Assembly (NCBI GenBank): GCA_024803745.1
Contig: JANJXV010001736.1
Coordinates: forward strand, 1-64,000
DNA length: 64,000 nt
Reading direction: 5' to 3'
Source: Megascapheus bottae
Taxonomy: Eukaryota; Chordata; Mammalia; Rodentia; Geomyidae
A program made the translations under genes and the position numbers. Of this stretch, positions 28,576-44,100 are shown one piece after another. Numbering within the stretch: the first letter of the stretch is position 1; each line of letters begins with the position of its first letter. Under the pieces are notes generated by a model that saw only the letters and a list, made by a program, of their open reading frames with translations, ran no database searches and had not been told where the DNA came from.

Positions 28576-30811
28576 TTCTATGAGTTCACACACCTCCATT
28601 TTAACTTCACATACCTCCATTCTATAACTTAACACAGCTCCATTCTGACTTCACACACCTCAATTCTATGACTTTACACACCTCTATTCTGACTTCACAC
28701 ACCCCCATTCTGTGACTTCACAAACCTCCATTCTATGACTTCACACAACTCCACTCTGTGACTTCACACATCTCCACTCTGTGACTTTACACACCTCCAT
28801 TCTGCGAATTCACACACCTCCATTCTGTGATTTCACACACGTCCATTCTATGACTTCACACACCTCCATTCTTTGACTTCACACACCTCCATTCTATGAC
28901 TTCACACACCTCCATCGTAACTTCACACACCTCCATTCTGTGACTTCACACACCTCCCTTCCGTGACTTCACACACCTCCATTCTATGACTTCACACACC
29001 TACATTCTATGACATCACACACCTCTATTCTATGACTTCACACACTTCCATTCTATGACTTCACACACCTCCATTCTATCACTTCACACACCTCCATTCT
29101 ATGACTTCACACACCTGCATTCTGACTTCACACACCTCCATTCTATGACTTCATACACCTCCATTCTATGACTTCATACACCAACATTCTAGGACTTCAC
29201 ACACCTCCATTCTATGACTTCACAAATGTCCATTCTGACTTTACACTCCTCCATTCTATGACTTCACACATCTCCTTTCTGTAACTTCACACACTTCCAA
29301 TGATTGACTTCACAAATCTCCATTCCATGACTTCACACACCTCCATTCTATGAGTTAACACACCTCCATTCTTTGACTTCACACACCTCCATTTTGACTT
29401 CACACACCTACATTCTGTGACTTCACACACCTCCATTTGTGACTTCACACACCACCATTTTTACTTCACACACCTCCATTCTGTGACTTCACACACCTCC
29501 ATTCTGTGACTTCACACACCTCCATTTTGACTTCACACACTTCCATTCTGTGATATCACACACCTCCATTCTATGACTTCATACACCTCCATTCTATGAC
29601 TTCTTACACCAACATTCTAGGACTTCACACACCTCCATTCTATGACTTCACAAATCTCCATTCTGACTTCACACTCCTCCATTCTATGACTTCACACACC
29701 TCCATTCTATGACTTCACACCTCTATTCTGACCTCACACACCTCCATTCTATGTCTTCACACACCTCCATTCTGACTTCACACACCTCCATTCTGTGACT
29801 TCACACACCTCCATTCTATGATTTCACACACCTCCATTCTGTGACTTCACACACCTCCATTCTATGACTTCACACACCTTCATTCTATGACTTCACACCC
29901 GTCCATTCTGTGACTTCACAGACCTCCACTCTATGACTTCATACACCTCCATTCTATGACTTCACCCACCTCCAATCTATGACTTCACACACCTCCATTC
30001 TCTGACTTCACATCCCTCCAATTTGACTTCACATACCTCCATTCTATGACTTCACACACCTCCATTCTATGACTTCACAAACCTCCATTCTATGACTTCA
30101 CACACCTTCATTCTATGACTTCACACACCTCCATTCTATGTTTTCACACACCTCCATTCTATGACTTCAAACACCTCCATTCTGTGACTTCACACACCTC
30201 CATTCTATGAGTTCACACACCTCCATTCTGACTTCACACACCTCCATTCTATGAGTTCACACACCTCCATTTTAACTTCACATACCTCCATTCTATAACT
30301 TAACACAGCTCCATTCTGACTTCACACACCTCAATTCTATGACTTTACACACCTCTATTCTGACTTCACACACCCCCATTCTGTGACTTCACAAACCTCC
30401 ATTCTATGACTTCACACAACTCCACTCTGTGACTTCACACATCTCCACTCTGTGACTTTACACACCTCCATTCTGCGAATTCACACACCTCCATTCTGTG
30501 ATTTCACACACGTCCATTCTATGACTTCACACACCTCCATTCTTTGACTTTACACACCTCCATTCTATGACTTCACACACCTCCATTGTAACTTCACACA
30601 CCTCCATTCTGTGACTTCACACACCTCCCTTCCATGACTTCACACACCTCCATTCTATGACTTCACACACCTACATTCTATGACATCACACACCTCCATT
30701 CTATGACTTCACAAACTTCCATTCTATGACTTCACACACCTCCATTCTATGACTTCACACACCTCCATTCTATGACTTCACACACCTGCATTCTGACTTC
30801 ACACACCTCCA
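28576..30811. repeat. 1,671-bp offset duplication inside macro-repeat copy 1
   Basis: TTCTATGAGTTC plus CCATTTTAACTTCACATACC starts at 28,576 and 30,247. The two are collinear for ~565 bp each (28,576-29,140 and 30,247-30,811), sharing TAACTTAACACAGCTCC, CACACCCCCATTC, CTGCGAATTCAC and CACACGTCC. Beyond that the second copy is shortened: the CATTCTAGGACTTC to CTCTATTCTGACCTCAC stretch recurs at a smaller offset of ~1.26 kb. Macro-repeat copy 2 contains this segment only once (44,491), so this is a gain in copy 1 or a loss in copy 2. Confidence 0.83.
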
Positions 30812-31169
30812 TTGTAACTTCACACACCTCCATTCTGTGACTTCACACACCTCCCTTCCGTGACTTCACACACCTACATTCTAGGACTTCACACACCTCC
30901 ATTCTATGACTTCACAAATCTCCATTCTGACTTCACACTCCTCCATTCTATGACTTCACACACCTCCATTCTATGACTTCACGCCTCTATTCTGACCTCA
31001 CACACCTCCATTCTATGTCTTCACACACCTCCATTCTGACTTCACACACCTCCATTCTGTGACTTCACACACCTCCATTCTATGACTTCACACACCTTCA
31101 TTCTATGACTTCACACCCGTCCATTCTGTGACTTCACAGACCTCCATTCTATGACTTCATACACCTCCA

Positions 31170-32030
31170 TTCTATGACTTCACACACCTCCATTCTATGA
31201 CTTCACACACCTCCATTCTCTGACTTCACACCCCTCCAATTTGACTTCACATACCTCCATTCTATGACTTCACAAACCTCCCTTCGGTGACTTCACAATC
31301 CTCCATTCTATGACTTCACACATCTGCATTCTATGACTTCACACACCTCAATTCTGACCCACACAGCTCCATTCTGTGACTTCACAAATCTCCATTCTAT
31401 GATTTCACACATCTCCACACTATGACTTTACACACCTCCATTCTATGACTTCACAAACCTCCATTCTATGACTTCACACACCTCCATTCTATGACTTCAC
31501 ACACCTCCATTCTATGATTTCACACACCGCCATTCTATGACTTCACACACCTCCATTCTGTGACTTCACACACCTCCATTCTATGAGTTCACACAGCTCC
31601 ATTCTGACTTCACACACCTCCATTCTATGCCTTCACACAGCTCCATTCTGACTTCACACACCTCCATTCTATGACTTTGCACACCTCTATTCTGACTTCA
31701 CACACCTCCATTCTGTGACTTCACAAACCTCCTTTCTATGACTTCACCCAACTCCACTCTGTGAATGCACACATCTCCACTCTGTGTCTTTACACACCTC
31801 CATTCTGCGCATTCATACCCCTCCATTCTGAGATTTCACACACCTCCATTCTATGACTTCACACACCTCCATTCTATGACTTCACAAACCTCCATTGTGA
31901 CTTCACACACGTCCATTCTGTGTCTTCACACACCTCCATTCTATATCATCACAGACCTCCATTCTATGACTTCACACACTTCCATTCTATGACTTCACAC
32001 AGCTCCAATCTATGACTTCACGAACCTGCA
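31170..32030. repeat. 861-bp tandem repeat, copy A
   Basis: CTGACTTCACACCCCTCCAA occurs at 31,220 and 32,081, and the 75-codon open frame at 31,765 recurs at 32,626, both giving a period of 861 bp. Copy A and B differ by a few substitutions, for example CACACCGCCATTC near 31,525 against CACACCTCCATTC, and CGAACCTGCATTC at the end of A against CAAACCTTCATTC at the end of B. Macro-repeat copy 2 has this segment only once. Confidence 0.92.
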
Positions 32031-32895
32031 TTCTATGACTTCACACACCTCCATTCTATGACTTCACACACCTCCATTCTCTGACTTCACACCCCTCCAA
32101 TTTGACTTCACATACCTCCATTCTATGACTTCACAAACCTCCCTTCGGTGACTTCACAATCCTCCATTCTATGACTTCACACATCTGCATTCTATGACTT
32201 CACACACCTCAATTCTGACCCACACAGCTCCATTCTGTGACTTCACAAATCTCCATTCTATGATTTCACACATCTCCACACTATGACTTTACACACCTCC
32301 ATTCTATGACTTCACAAACCTCCATTCTATGACTTCACACACCTCCATTCTATGAGTTCACACACCTCCATTCTATGATTTCACACACCTCCATTCTATG
32401 ACTTCACACACCTCCATTCTGTGACTTCACACACCTCCATTCTATGAGTTCACACACCTCCATTCTGACTTCACACACCTCCATTCTATGCCTTCACACA
32501 GCTCCATTCTGACTTCACACACCTCCATTCTATGACTTTGCACACCTCTATTCTGACTTCACACACCTCCATTCTGTGACTTCACAAACCTCCTTTCTAT
32601 GACTTCACCCAACTCCACTCTGTGAATGCACACATCTCCACTCTGTGTCTTTACACACCTCCATTCTGCGCATTCATACCCCTCCATTCTGAGATTTCAC
32701 ACACCTCCATTCTATGACTTCACACACCTCCATTCTATGACTTCACAAACCTCCATTGTGACTTCACACACGTCCATTCTGTGTCTTCACACACCTCCAT
32801 TCTATATCATCACAGACCTCCATTCTATGACTTCACACACTTCCATTCTATGACTTCACACAGCTCCAATCTATGACTTCACAAACCTTCATTCT
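32031..32895. repeat. 861-bp tandem repeat, copy B
   Basis: Right-hand copy of the 861-bp duplication; similarity to copy A ends near 32,895. It contains the same sequence of rare monomers: TTCGGTGACTTCACAATCC, CAATTCTGACCCACACAGC, CTTTGCACACCTC, CCAACTCCACTCTGTGAATG, CTGCGCATTCATACCCC, CTGAGATTTCAC and CTATATCATCACAGACC. Confidence 0.92.
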
Positions 32896-35529
32896 ATGAC
32901 TTCACACACCTGCACTCTGACTTCACACACCTCCACTCTAAGACTTCATACACCTCCCTTCTATGACTTCATACACCAACATTCTGTGACTTCACACTCC
33001 TCCATTCTATGACTTCACACACCTCCATTCTATGACTTCACACATCTCCTTTTGTAACTTCCCACACTTCCAATGTTTGACTTCACAAACCTCCATTCCA
33101 TGACTTCACACACCTCCATTCTATGAGTTCACACACCTCCATTCTTTGGCTTCACACACCTGCAGTTTGACTTCACACACCTACATTCTGTGACTTCACA
33201 CACCTCCATTTGTTACTTCACACACCACCATTTTGACTTCACACACCTCCATTCTGTGAATTCACACACCTCCATTCTATGACTTCACACACCTCCATTC
33301 TATGACTTCACACACCTCCATTCTTTGAGTTCACACACCTCCATTCTATGACTTCACACACCTCCATTGTGACTTCACACACCTCCATTCTGTGACTTCA
33401 CACACCTCTCTTCCGTGACTTCACACACCTCCATTGTATGACTTCACACACCTCCATTCTATGACATCACACACCTCTATTCCATGACTTCACACACTTC
33501 CATTCTATGACTTCACACACCTCCATTCTATGACTTCACACACCTCCATTCTATGACTTCACACACCTGCATTCTGACTTCACACACCTCCATTCTATGA
33601 CTTCTTACACCTCCATTCTATGACTTCATACACCAACATTCTAGGACTTCACACACCTCCATTCTATGACTTCACAAATGTCCATTCTGACTTTACACTC
33701 CTCCATTCTATGACTTGACACATCTCCTTTCTGTAACTTCACACACTTCCAATGATTGACTTCACAAACCTCCATTCCATGACTTCACACACCTCCATTC
33801 TATGAGTTAACACACCTCCATTCTTTGACTTCACACACCTCCATTTTGACTTCACACACCTACATTCTGTGACTTCACACACCTCCATTTGTGACTTCAC
33901 ACACCACCATTTTTACTTCACACACCTCCATTCTGTGACTTCACACACCTCCATTCTGTGACTTCACACACCTCCATTTTGACTTCACACACTTCCATTC
34001 TGTGATATCACACACCTCCATTCTGTGACTTCACACACCACCATTGTTTGACATCACACACCTCCATTCTTTGACTTCGCACACCTCCATTCCACGACTT
34101 CACACATGTCCATTCTATGAGTTCACACACATCCATTCTATGAGTTCCCACACTACAATTTTGTCTTCACACACCTCCATTCTATGACTTCACACACCTT
34201 AATTTTTAATTCAGAAACATCCATTCTAAGACTTCACACACCTCCATTCTATGACTTCGCAAACCTCAATTCTGTGGCTTCACGCACCTCCATTCTGAGT
34301 TCACACAACTCCATTCGGTCACTTCACACACCTCCAATCTGACTTCACAAACCTCCATTCTATGACTTCACACACTTCCGTTCTATTACCTCACACACTT
34401 CCATTAAGTGACTTCACACACCTCCTTTCTGAGTTCACACACCTCCATTTTTTGACTTCACACACCTCCAATATATGACTTTAAACACCTGAATTCTCTG
34501 ACTTCACACACCTTCAATCTATGACTTCATACCCGTCCATTCTATGACTTCACCCACGTCCATTCTATGTGTTCACACACCTACATTCTCCGACTTCACA
34601 CCCTTCCAATTTGACTTCACATACCTCCATTCTATGACTTTACAAACCTCCTTTCGGTGACCTCACAATCCTCCATTCTATGACTTCACACATCTGCATT
34701 CTATGACTTCACACACCTCAATTCTGACTCACACAACTCCATTCTGTGACTTCACAAAACTCCATTCTATGATTTCACACATCTCCATACTATGACTTCA
34801 CACACCTCCATCTATGACTTCACACACCTCCATTCTGAGTTCACACACCTCCATTCTGTGACTTAACACACCTCCATTCTGACTTCACACTTCCATTGTA
34901 TGACTTCAAACACTTCCATTCTGTGACTTCACACACCTCCATTCTATGATTTCACACACTTCCATTGTGACGTCACACCTCCATTCTATGAGTTCACACA
35001 CCTCCATTCTATGACTTCACACACCTCCATTCTGACTTCACAAACCTCTGTTCTATGACTTCGCATACCTACATTCTGACTTCACACACCTCCATGCTGT
35101 GACTTCACAGACCTCGAATCTGTGACTTCACTCACCTCCACTCTATGACTTCACACTTCTCCATTCTATGACTTCCCACACCTAATGTCTATGACTTCAC
35201 CCACCCCCATTCTATGATTTCACACCTCCATTATGACTTCACACACCTCCACTCTATGACTTCACAAACCTCCATTCTGACTTCACACACCTCCATTCTG
35301 TGACTTCACACACCTCCATCTATGATTTCACACACCTCCATTCTGTGACTTCACACACCTCCATTCTATGACTTCACACACCTCCATTCTGAGACTTCAC
35401 ACACCTCCATTCTATGACTTCACACACCTCCATTCTATGACTTCACACACCTACATTGTCACTTCACACACCTCCATTCTATGAGTTCACACACCTCCAT
35501 TCTATGACTTCACTCACCTCCATTCTGTG

Positions 35530-38500
35530 ACTTCACACACCACTATTGTTTGACTTCACACACCTCCATTCTTTGACTTCACACACCTCCATTCCACGAC
35601 TTCACACACCTCCATTCGATAAGTTCACACACATCCATTCTATGAGTTCACACACCACAATTTTGTCTTCACACACCTCCATTCTATGACTTCACCCACC
35701 TTCATTCTTAATTCAGAAACATCCATTTTATGACTTCCCACAACTCCATTTGTGACTTCGCAAACCTTCATTCTGTGACTTCACACACCTCCATTCGGTG
35801 ACTTCACACACCTCCATTCTGACTTCACACACCTCCACTCTATGACTTCACACACCTCCATTCTGTGACGTCACACACCTCAATTCTGTGAATTCACACA
35901 CCTTCATTCTTACTTCACAAACATACATTCTATGACTTCACACACCTCCATACTATGACTTCACACACCTCCATTCTTTGACTTCACACACCTCCATTCT
36001 GTGTTCACACACATCAATTCTATGATTTCACACACCTCCATTCTGTCTTCACACACCTCCATTCTATGACTTCACACACCTCCCTTCTATGACTCCGCAC
36101 ACCTCCATTCTTTGACTTCACACACCTAAATTCTGAGTTGACATACCTCCGTTCTGTGACTTCACACACCTCCATTCTGACTTCACACAGCTCCATTCTA
36201 AGACTTCACAAAACTCCATTCTATGACTTCACACACCTCCATTCTGTGACTTCACACACCTCCATTCTATGACTTCACACACCTACATTGTGACATCACA
36301 CACCTCAATTCTATGAGTTCACACACCTCCATTCTGTGACTTCACTCACCTCCATTCTGACCTCACACACCTCCATTCTGACTTCCCAAACCTAAATTCT
36401 GTGAATTCACACACCTCCATTCTATGATTTCACACAACTCCATTCTATGACTTCACACACCTCCATTCTATGACTTCACGCACCTCCTTTCGGAGTTGAC
36501 ACACATCCATTATATGACTTCACACAACTCCAATATGACTTCACACACCTCCATTCTGTGACTTCACACACCTCCATTCTATGAGTTCACACACCTCCAT
36601 TCTGACTTCACACACCTCCATTCTATGTCTTCACACAGCTCCATTCTGACTTCACACACCTCCATTCTATGACTTCACACACCTCCATTCTGTGACTTCA
36701 CACACCTCCATTCTATGACTTCACACACCTGCATTCTATGACTTCACAAACCTACATTTTGACTTCACACACCTCCTTTCTGAGTTGACACACCTCCATT
36801 ATATGACTTCACACAACTCCAATTTGACTTCACACACCTCCATTTTAACTTCACACACCTACATTCTGTGACTTCACACACTTCCATTCTATGAGTTCAC
36901 ACACCTCCATTCTGACTTCACACACCTCCATTGTGTGACTTCACAAACCTCCTTTCTGTGACTTCACACACCTCCACTCTGTGAATGCACACATCTCCAC
37001 TCTGTGTCTTTACACATTTCCATTCTGCGAATTCATACCCCTCCATTCTGTGATTTCACACACTTCCCTTCTGTGACTTCACACACCTCCATTCTATGAC
37101 TTCACAAACCTCCATTTTGACTTCACACACGTCCATTCTGAGCCTTCGCACACCTCCCTTACGTGACTTCACACACCTCCATTCTATGACTTCACACAGC
37201 TCCATTCTATGACTTCACACACTTCCATTCTATGACTTCACACACCTCCAGTCTATGACTTCACAAACCTCCATTCTATGACTTCACACACCTGCACTCT
37301 GACTTCACACACCTCCATTCTATGACTTCATACACCTCCCTTCTATGACTTCATACACCAACATTCTATGCCTTCACACACCTCCATTCTGTGACTTCAC
37401 AAATCTCCATTCTGACTTCACACTCCTCCATTCTATGACTTGACACACCTCCATTATATGACTTCACACAACTCCAATATGACTTCACACACCTCCATTT
37501 TAACTTCACACACCTACATTCTGTGACTTCACACACCTCCATTTGTGACTTTACACACCACTATTTTGACTTCACACACCTCCATTCTGTGACTTCACAC
37601 ACCTCCATTCGTTGACTTCACACACCTCTATTTTGACTTCACACACTTCCATTCTGTGACTTCACACACCTCCATTCTGTGACTACACACACCACTATTG
37701 TTTGACTTCACACACCTCCATTCTTTGACTTCACACACCTCCATTCCACGACTTCACACACCTCCATTCGATGAGTTCACACACATCCATTCTATGAGTT
37801 CACACACCACAATTTTGTCTTCACACACCTCCATTCTATGACTTCACCCACCTTCATTCTTAATTCAGAAACATCCATTTTATGACTTCCCGCAACTACA
37901 TTCTGTGACTTCGCAAACCTTCATTCTGTGACTTCACACACCTCCATTCTGAGTTCACACACCTCCATTCGGTGACTTCACACACCTCCATTCTGACTTC
38001 ACACACCTCCATTCTATGACTTCACACACCTCCATTCTGTGACGTCACACACCTCAATTCTGTGACTTCACACACCTTAATTCTTACTTCACAAACATAC
38101 ATTCTATGACTTCTCACACCTCCATTCTATGACTTCACACACCTCCATTCTTTGACTTCACACACCTCCATTCTGTGTTCACACACCTCAATTCTATGAC
38201 TTCACACACCTCCATTTTGACCTCACACACCTCCATTCTATGACTTCACACACCTCCCTTATATGACTTCGCACAGCTCCATTCTTTGACTTCACACACC
38301 TAAATTCTGAGTTGACACACCTCCATTCTGTGACTTCACACACCTCCATTCTGACTTCACACAGCTCCATTCTATGACTTCACAAAACTCCATTCTATGG
38401 CTTCACACACCTCCATTCTGTGACGTCACACACCTCCATTCTATGAGTTCACACATCTCCATTCTGACTGCACACACCTCCATTCTATGTCTTCACACAC

Positions 38501-41050
38501 CTCCATTCTGAATTCACACAGCTCCATTCTCTGACTTCACAAAACTCCATTCTATGATTTCACACACCTCCATACTATGACTTCACACAGCTCCATCTAT
38601 GACTTCACACACCTCAATTCTGACTTCACACACCTCTATTCTATGACTTCGCACACTCCATTTTTACATCACACACCTCCATTCTATGACTTCACAGACC
38701 TCGAATCTGTGACTTCACTCACCTGCACTCTATGACTTCACACTCCTCCATTCTATGATTTCCCGCACCTCCTTTTTATGACTTCACCCACCTCCAATCT
38801 ATGACTACACACCTCCATTCTGACTTCACACACCTGCATTCTGTGACTTCACACACCTCCATTCTATGAGTTCACACACCTCCATTCTGTGACTTCACAC
38901 ACCTTCATTCGTACTTCAGAAACATCCATTCTATAACTTCACAAATCTCCATTCTGTGACTTCACACACCTCCATTCTGAGTTCACACAACTCCATTCGG
39001 TGACTTCACACACCTGCATTCTGTGCCTTCACACACCTCCATTCTATGACTTCACACACTTCCATTCTAGGACTTCATACACCTCCATTCTGTGACGTCA
39101 AACACCTCCATTCTAAGTTCACACACCTCCAATCTGTGACTTCACACACCTCCATTCTGTGACTTCACACACCTCCATTGTATGATTTCACACACATCCA
39201 TTCTATGACTTCACACACCTCCATTCTGTGACTTTACACACCTCCATTCTAGGTTACACACCTCCATTCTTTGACTTCACACACCTCCTTTCTGTTACTT
39301 CCCACACCTCCATTCTGTGACTTCACACACCTCCGTTCTATGACTTCACACACCTCCATTCTGTGACTTCTCACACCTCCATTCTATGACTTCACACACC
39401 TCCATTCTATGACTTCATACCCGTCAATTCTGTGACTTCACACATCTCAGTTCTCTGACTTCACACACGTCCATTCTATGACGTCACCCACCTCCATTCT
39501 ACGACTTCACACACCTCCTATTTGACTTTACATACCTCCATTCTATGACTTCACAAACCTCCATTCTCTGACTTCAGACACCTCCATTCTGTGATTTCAC
39601 AAACCTCCATTCTATGATTTCACACACCTCCATTTTATGACGTCACACACCTCCATTTTGACTTCACTCATCTCCATTATGTGACTTCCCACTCCTCCCT
39701 TCGGTGACTTCACACACCTCCATTCTATGACTTCACACATCTACATTCTATGACTTCACATACCTCCATTCTATGACTTCACACACTTCCATTCTATGAT
39801 TTCACATACCTCCATGCTATCATTTCACACACTTCCATTCTGTGACTTCACACACCTCCATTCTGAGTTCACATACCTCCATTCTGTGAATCAACACACC
39901 TCCATTCTAACTTCACACACCTCCATTTTGACTTCACACACCTCATTTCTTGACTTCACACACCTCCATGCTGACTTCACACACCTCCATTCTATGACTT
40001 CACACAGCTCTATTCTATGACTTCACACACCTCCATTCTGAGTTCACACACCTCCATTCTGTGACTTCACACACCTCCATTCTGACTTTACACATCTCCA
40101 TTGTATGACTTCACACACCTCCATTCTGTGACTTCACACACCTCCATTCTATGACTTCACACACCTTCATTGTTACTTCAGAAACATCCATTCTATGACT
40201 TTGCCCACCTCCATTCTGTGACTTCACACACCTCCATTCTGTGACTTCACACACCTCAATTCTGTGACTTCACACACCTCCATTTTGATTTAACACACCT
40301 CCATTCTATGACTTCACACACCTCCATTCTATGACTTTACACACCTACATTGTCACTTCACACACCTCCATTCTATGAGTTCACACACCTCCATTCTATG
40401 ACTTCACTCACCTCCATTCTGTGACTTCACACACCACTATTGTTTGACTTCACACACCTCCATTCTTTGACTTCACACACCTCCATTCCACGACTTCACA
40501 CACCTCCATTCGATGAGTTCACACACATCCATTCTATGAGTTCACACACCACAATTTTGTCTTCACAAACCTCCATTCTATGACTTCACCCACCTTCATT
40601 CTTAATTCAGAAACATCCATTTTATGACTTCCCACAACTCCATTTGTGACTTCGCAAACCTTCATTCTGCGACTTCACACACCTCCATTCTGAGTTCACA
40701 CACCTCCATTCGGTGACTTCACACACCTACATTCTGACTTCACACACCTCCATTCTATGACTTCACACACCTCCATTCTGTGACTTCATACCCCTCCATT
40801 CTATGACTTCACCCACCTCCATTCTATGACTTCACACACCTCCATTCTCCGACTTCACACCCTTCTAATTTGATTTCTCATACCTCCATTCTATGACTTC
40901 ACAAACGTCCCTTCGGTCACTTGACAATACTCCATTCTATGACTTCACACATCTACATTCTATGACTTCACACACCTCAATTCTGACTCACACAACTCCA
41001 TTCTGTGACTTCACAAAACTCCATTCTATGATTTCACATATCTCCATACG
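35530..41050. repeat. Recurring ~2.15-2.7-kb sub-units inside macro-repeat copy 1
   Basis: A ~500-bp module marked by CACTATTGTTTGAC, CCATTCCACGACTTC, CCATTCGATGAGTTC, CCACAATTTTGTCTTCAC and CTTAATTCAGAAACATCC starts at about 35,530, 37,690 and 40,430, with TTTTGTCTTC at 35,661, 37,813 and 40,555 (spacings 2,152 and 2,742). A more diverged version sits at ~34,040-34,230. The intervening CTAAATTCTGAGTTGACA monomers at 36,121 and 38,295 keep a similar spacing (2,174). In macro-repeat copy 2 the module is at ~48.9, 50.78 and 53.66 kb. Confidence 0.82.
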
Positions 41051-41150
41051 ATGACTTTACACACCTCCATCTATGACTGCACACACCTCCATTCTGAGTT
41101 CACACACCTCAATTCTGTGACTTCACACACCTCCATTCTGACTTCACACA

Positions 41151-44100
41151 CCTCAATTCTATGACTTTACACACCTCTATTCTGACTTCACACACCCCCA
41201 TTCTGTGACTTCACAAACCTCCATTCTATGACTTCACACACCTCCATTCTGTGACTTCACACACCTACCTTCCGTGACTTCACACACCTCCATTCTATGA
41301 CTTCACACACCTACATTCTATGACATCACACACCTCAATTCTATGACTTCACACACTTCCATTCTATGATTTCACACACCTCCATTCTATGACTTCACAC
41401 ACCTCCATTCTATGATTTCTCACACCTGCATTCTGACTTCACACACCTCCATTCTATGACTTCACAAATCTCCATTCTGACTTCACACTCCTCCATTCTA
41501 TGACTTCACACACCTCCATTCTATGACTTCACACCTCTATTCTGACCTCACACACCTCCATTCTATGTCTTCACACACCTCCATTCTGACTTCACACACC
41601 TCCATTCTGTGACTTCACACACCTCCATTCTATGATTTCACACACCTCCATTCTGTGACTTCACACACCTCCATTCTATGACTTCACACACCTTCATTCT
41701 ATGACTTCACACCCGTCCATTCTGTGACTTCACAGACCTCCATTCTATGACTTCATACACCTCCATTCTATGACTTCACCCACCTCCAATCTATGGCTTC
41801 ACACACCTCCATTCTCTGACTTCACACCCCTCCAATTTGACTTCACATACCTCCATTCTATGACTTCACAAACCTCCCTTCGTTGACTTCACAATCCTCC
41901 ATTCTATGACTTCACACATCTGCATTCTATGATTTCACACACCTCAATTCTGACCCACACAGCTCCATTCTGTGACTTCACAATACTCCATTCTATGATT
42001 TCACACATCTCCATACTATGACTTCACACACCTCCATTCTATGACTTCACAAACCTCCATTCTATGACTTCACACACCTCCATTCTATGACTTCACACAC
42101 CTCCATTCTATGATTTCACACACCTCCATTCTATGACTTCACACACCTCCATTCTGTGACTTCACACACCTCCATTCTATGAGTTCACACACCTCCATTC
42201 TGACTTCACACACCTCCATTCTATGACTTCACACAGCTCCATTCTGACTTCACACATCTCCATTCTATGACTTTGCACACCTCTATTCTGACTTCATACA
42301 CCTCCATTCTGTGACTTCACAAACCTCCTTTCTATGACTTCACCCAACTCCACTCTGTGAATGCACACATCTCCACTCTGTGTGTTTACACACCTCCATT
42401 CTGCGCATTCATACCCCTCCATTCTGAGATTTCACACACCTCCATTCTATGACTTCACACACCTCCATTCTATGACTTCACAAACCTCCATTGTGACTTC
42501 ACACACGTCCATTCTGTGACTTCACACACCTCCATTCTATATCATCACAGACCTCCATTCTATGACTTCACACACTTCCATTCTATAACTTCACATAGCT
42601 CCAGTCTATGACTTCACAAACCTCCATTCTATGACTTCACACACCTGCACTCTGACTTCACACACCTCCACTCTATGACTTCATACACCTCCCTTCTATG
42701 ACTTCATACACCAACATTCTGTGACTTCACACACCTCCATTCTGTGACTTCCCAAATCTCCATTCTGACTTCACACTCCTCCATTCTATGACTTCACACA
42801 CCTCCATTCTATGACTTCACACATCTCCTTTTGTAACTTCCCACACTTCCAATGTTTGACTTCACAAACCTCCATTCCATGACTTCACACACCTCCATTC
42901 TATGAGTTCACACACCTCCATTCTTTGGCTTCACACACCTCCATTTTGACTTCACACACCTACATTCTGTGACTTCACACACCTCCATTTGTTACTTCAC
43001 ACACCACTATTTTGACTTCACACACCTCCATTCTGTGAATTCACACACCTCCATTCTATGACTTCACACACCTCCATTCTATGACTTCACACACCTCCAT
43101 TCTTTGAGTTCACACACCTCCATTCTATGACTTCACACACCTCCATTGTGACTTCACACACCTCCATTCTCTGACTATACACACCTAACTTCCGTGACTT
43201 CATACACCTCCATTGTATGACTTCACACACCTACATTCTATGACATCACACACCTCCATTCTATGACTTCACACACTTCCATTCTATGACTTCACACACC
43301 TCCATTCTATGACTTCACACACCTCCATTCTGTGACTTCACACACCTGCATTCGGACTTCACACACCTCCATTCTATGACTTCATACACCTCCATTCTAT
43401 GACTTTATACACCAACATTCTATGACTTCACACACCTCCATTCTATGACTTCACAAATGTCCATTCTGACTTTACACTCCTCCATTCTATGACTTCACAC
43501 ATCTCCTTTCTGTAACTTCACACACTTCCAATGATTGACTTCACAAACCTCCATTCCATGACTTCACACACCTCCATTCTATGAGTTAACACACCTCCAT
43601 TCTGTGACTTCACACACCTCCATTCTGACTTCACACACCTCCATTGTATGACTTCACACACCTCTATTCTGTGACTTCACACACCTCCATTCTATGACTT
43701 CACAAACTTCCATTGTGACGTCACACACCTCCATTCTATGAGTTCACACACCTCCATTCTATGACTTCCCACACATCAATCTGACTTCACACACCTCTAT
43801 TCCATGACTTCGAACACCTACATTCTGACTTCACACACATCCATTCTATCACTTCACAGACCTCGAATCTGTGACTTCACTCACCTCCACTCTATGACTT
43901 CACATTTCTCCATTCTATGACTTCCCACACCTAATTTCTATGACTTCACCCACCTCCATTCTGACTTCACACCTCCATTCGGACTTCACACACCTCCATC
44001 CTGACTTCACACACCTTCTTTCTGTGACTTCACACAACTCCATTCTATGATTTCACACACTTCCATTCTGTGACTTCACACACCTCCATTCTATGACTTC

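Larger units (their letters stand above)
25005..41150. repeat. 16.1-kb macro-repeat, copy 1
   Basis: This is the left copy of the largest tandem duplication in the window. Fingerprints map to copy 2 with a stepwise falling offset: 16,146 at the start (25,005 to 41,151), 15,895 at 25,641, 15,939 at 27,231, 15,915 at 28,576, 14,244 from 30,247 to ~31 kb, 13,406 at 34,201, 13,360 at 34,691, 13,380 at 36,001, 13,114 at 36,971, and 13,229 at 39,796-41,050. Order is preserved throughout. The steps are discrete indels; the largest are ~1,671 and ~838 bp extra in copy 1. Similarity ends at 41,150, exactly where copy 2 starts. Confidence 0.9.

Noticed and set aside
31765..32853. Two 75-codon open frames 861 bp apart
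   Set aside because: Same low-complexity repeat reading, duplicated because the 861-bp segment is duplicated. No domain or plausible gene structure.
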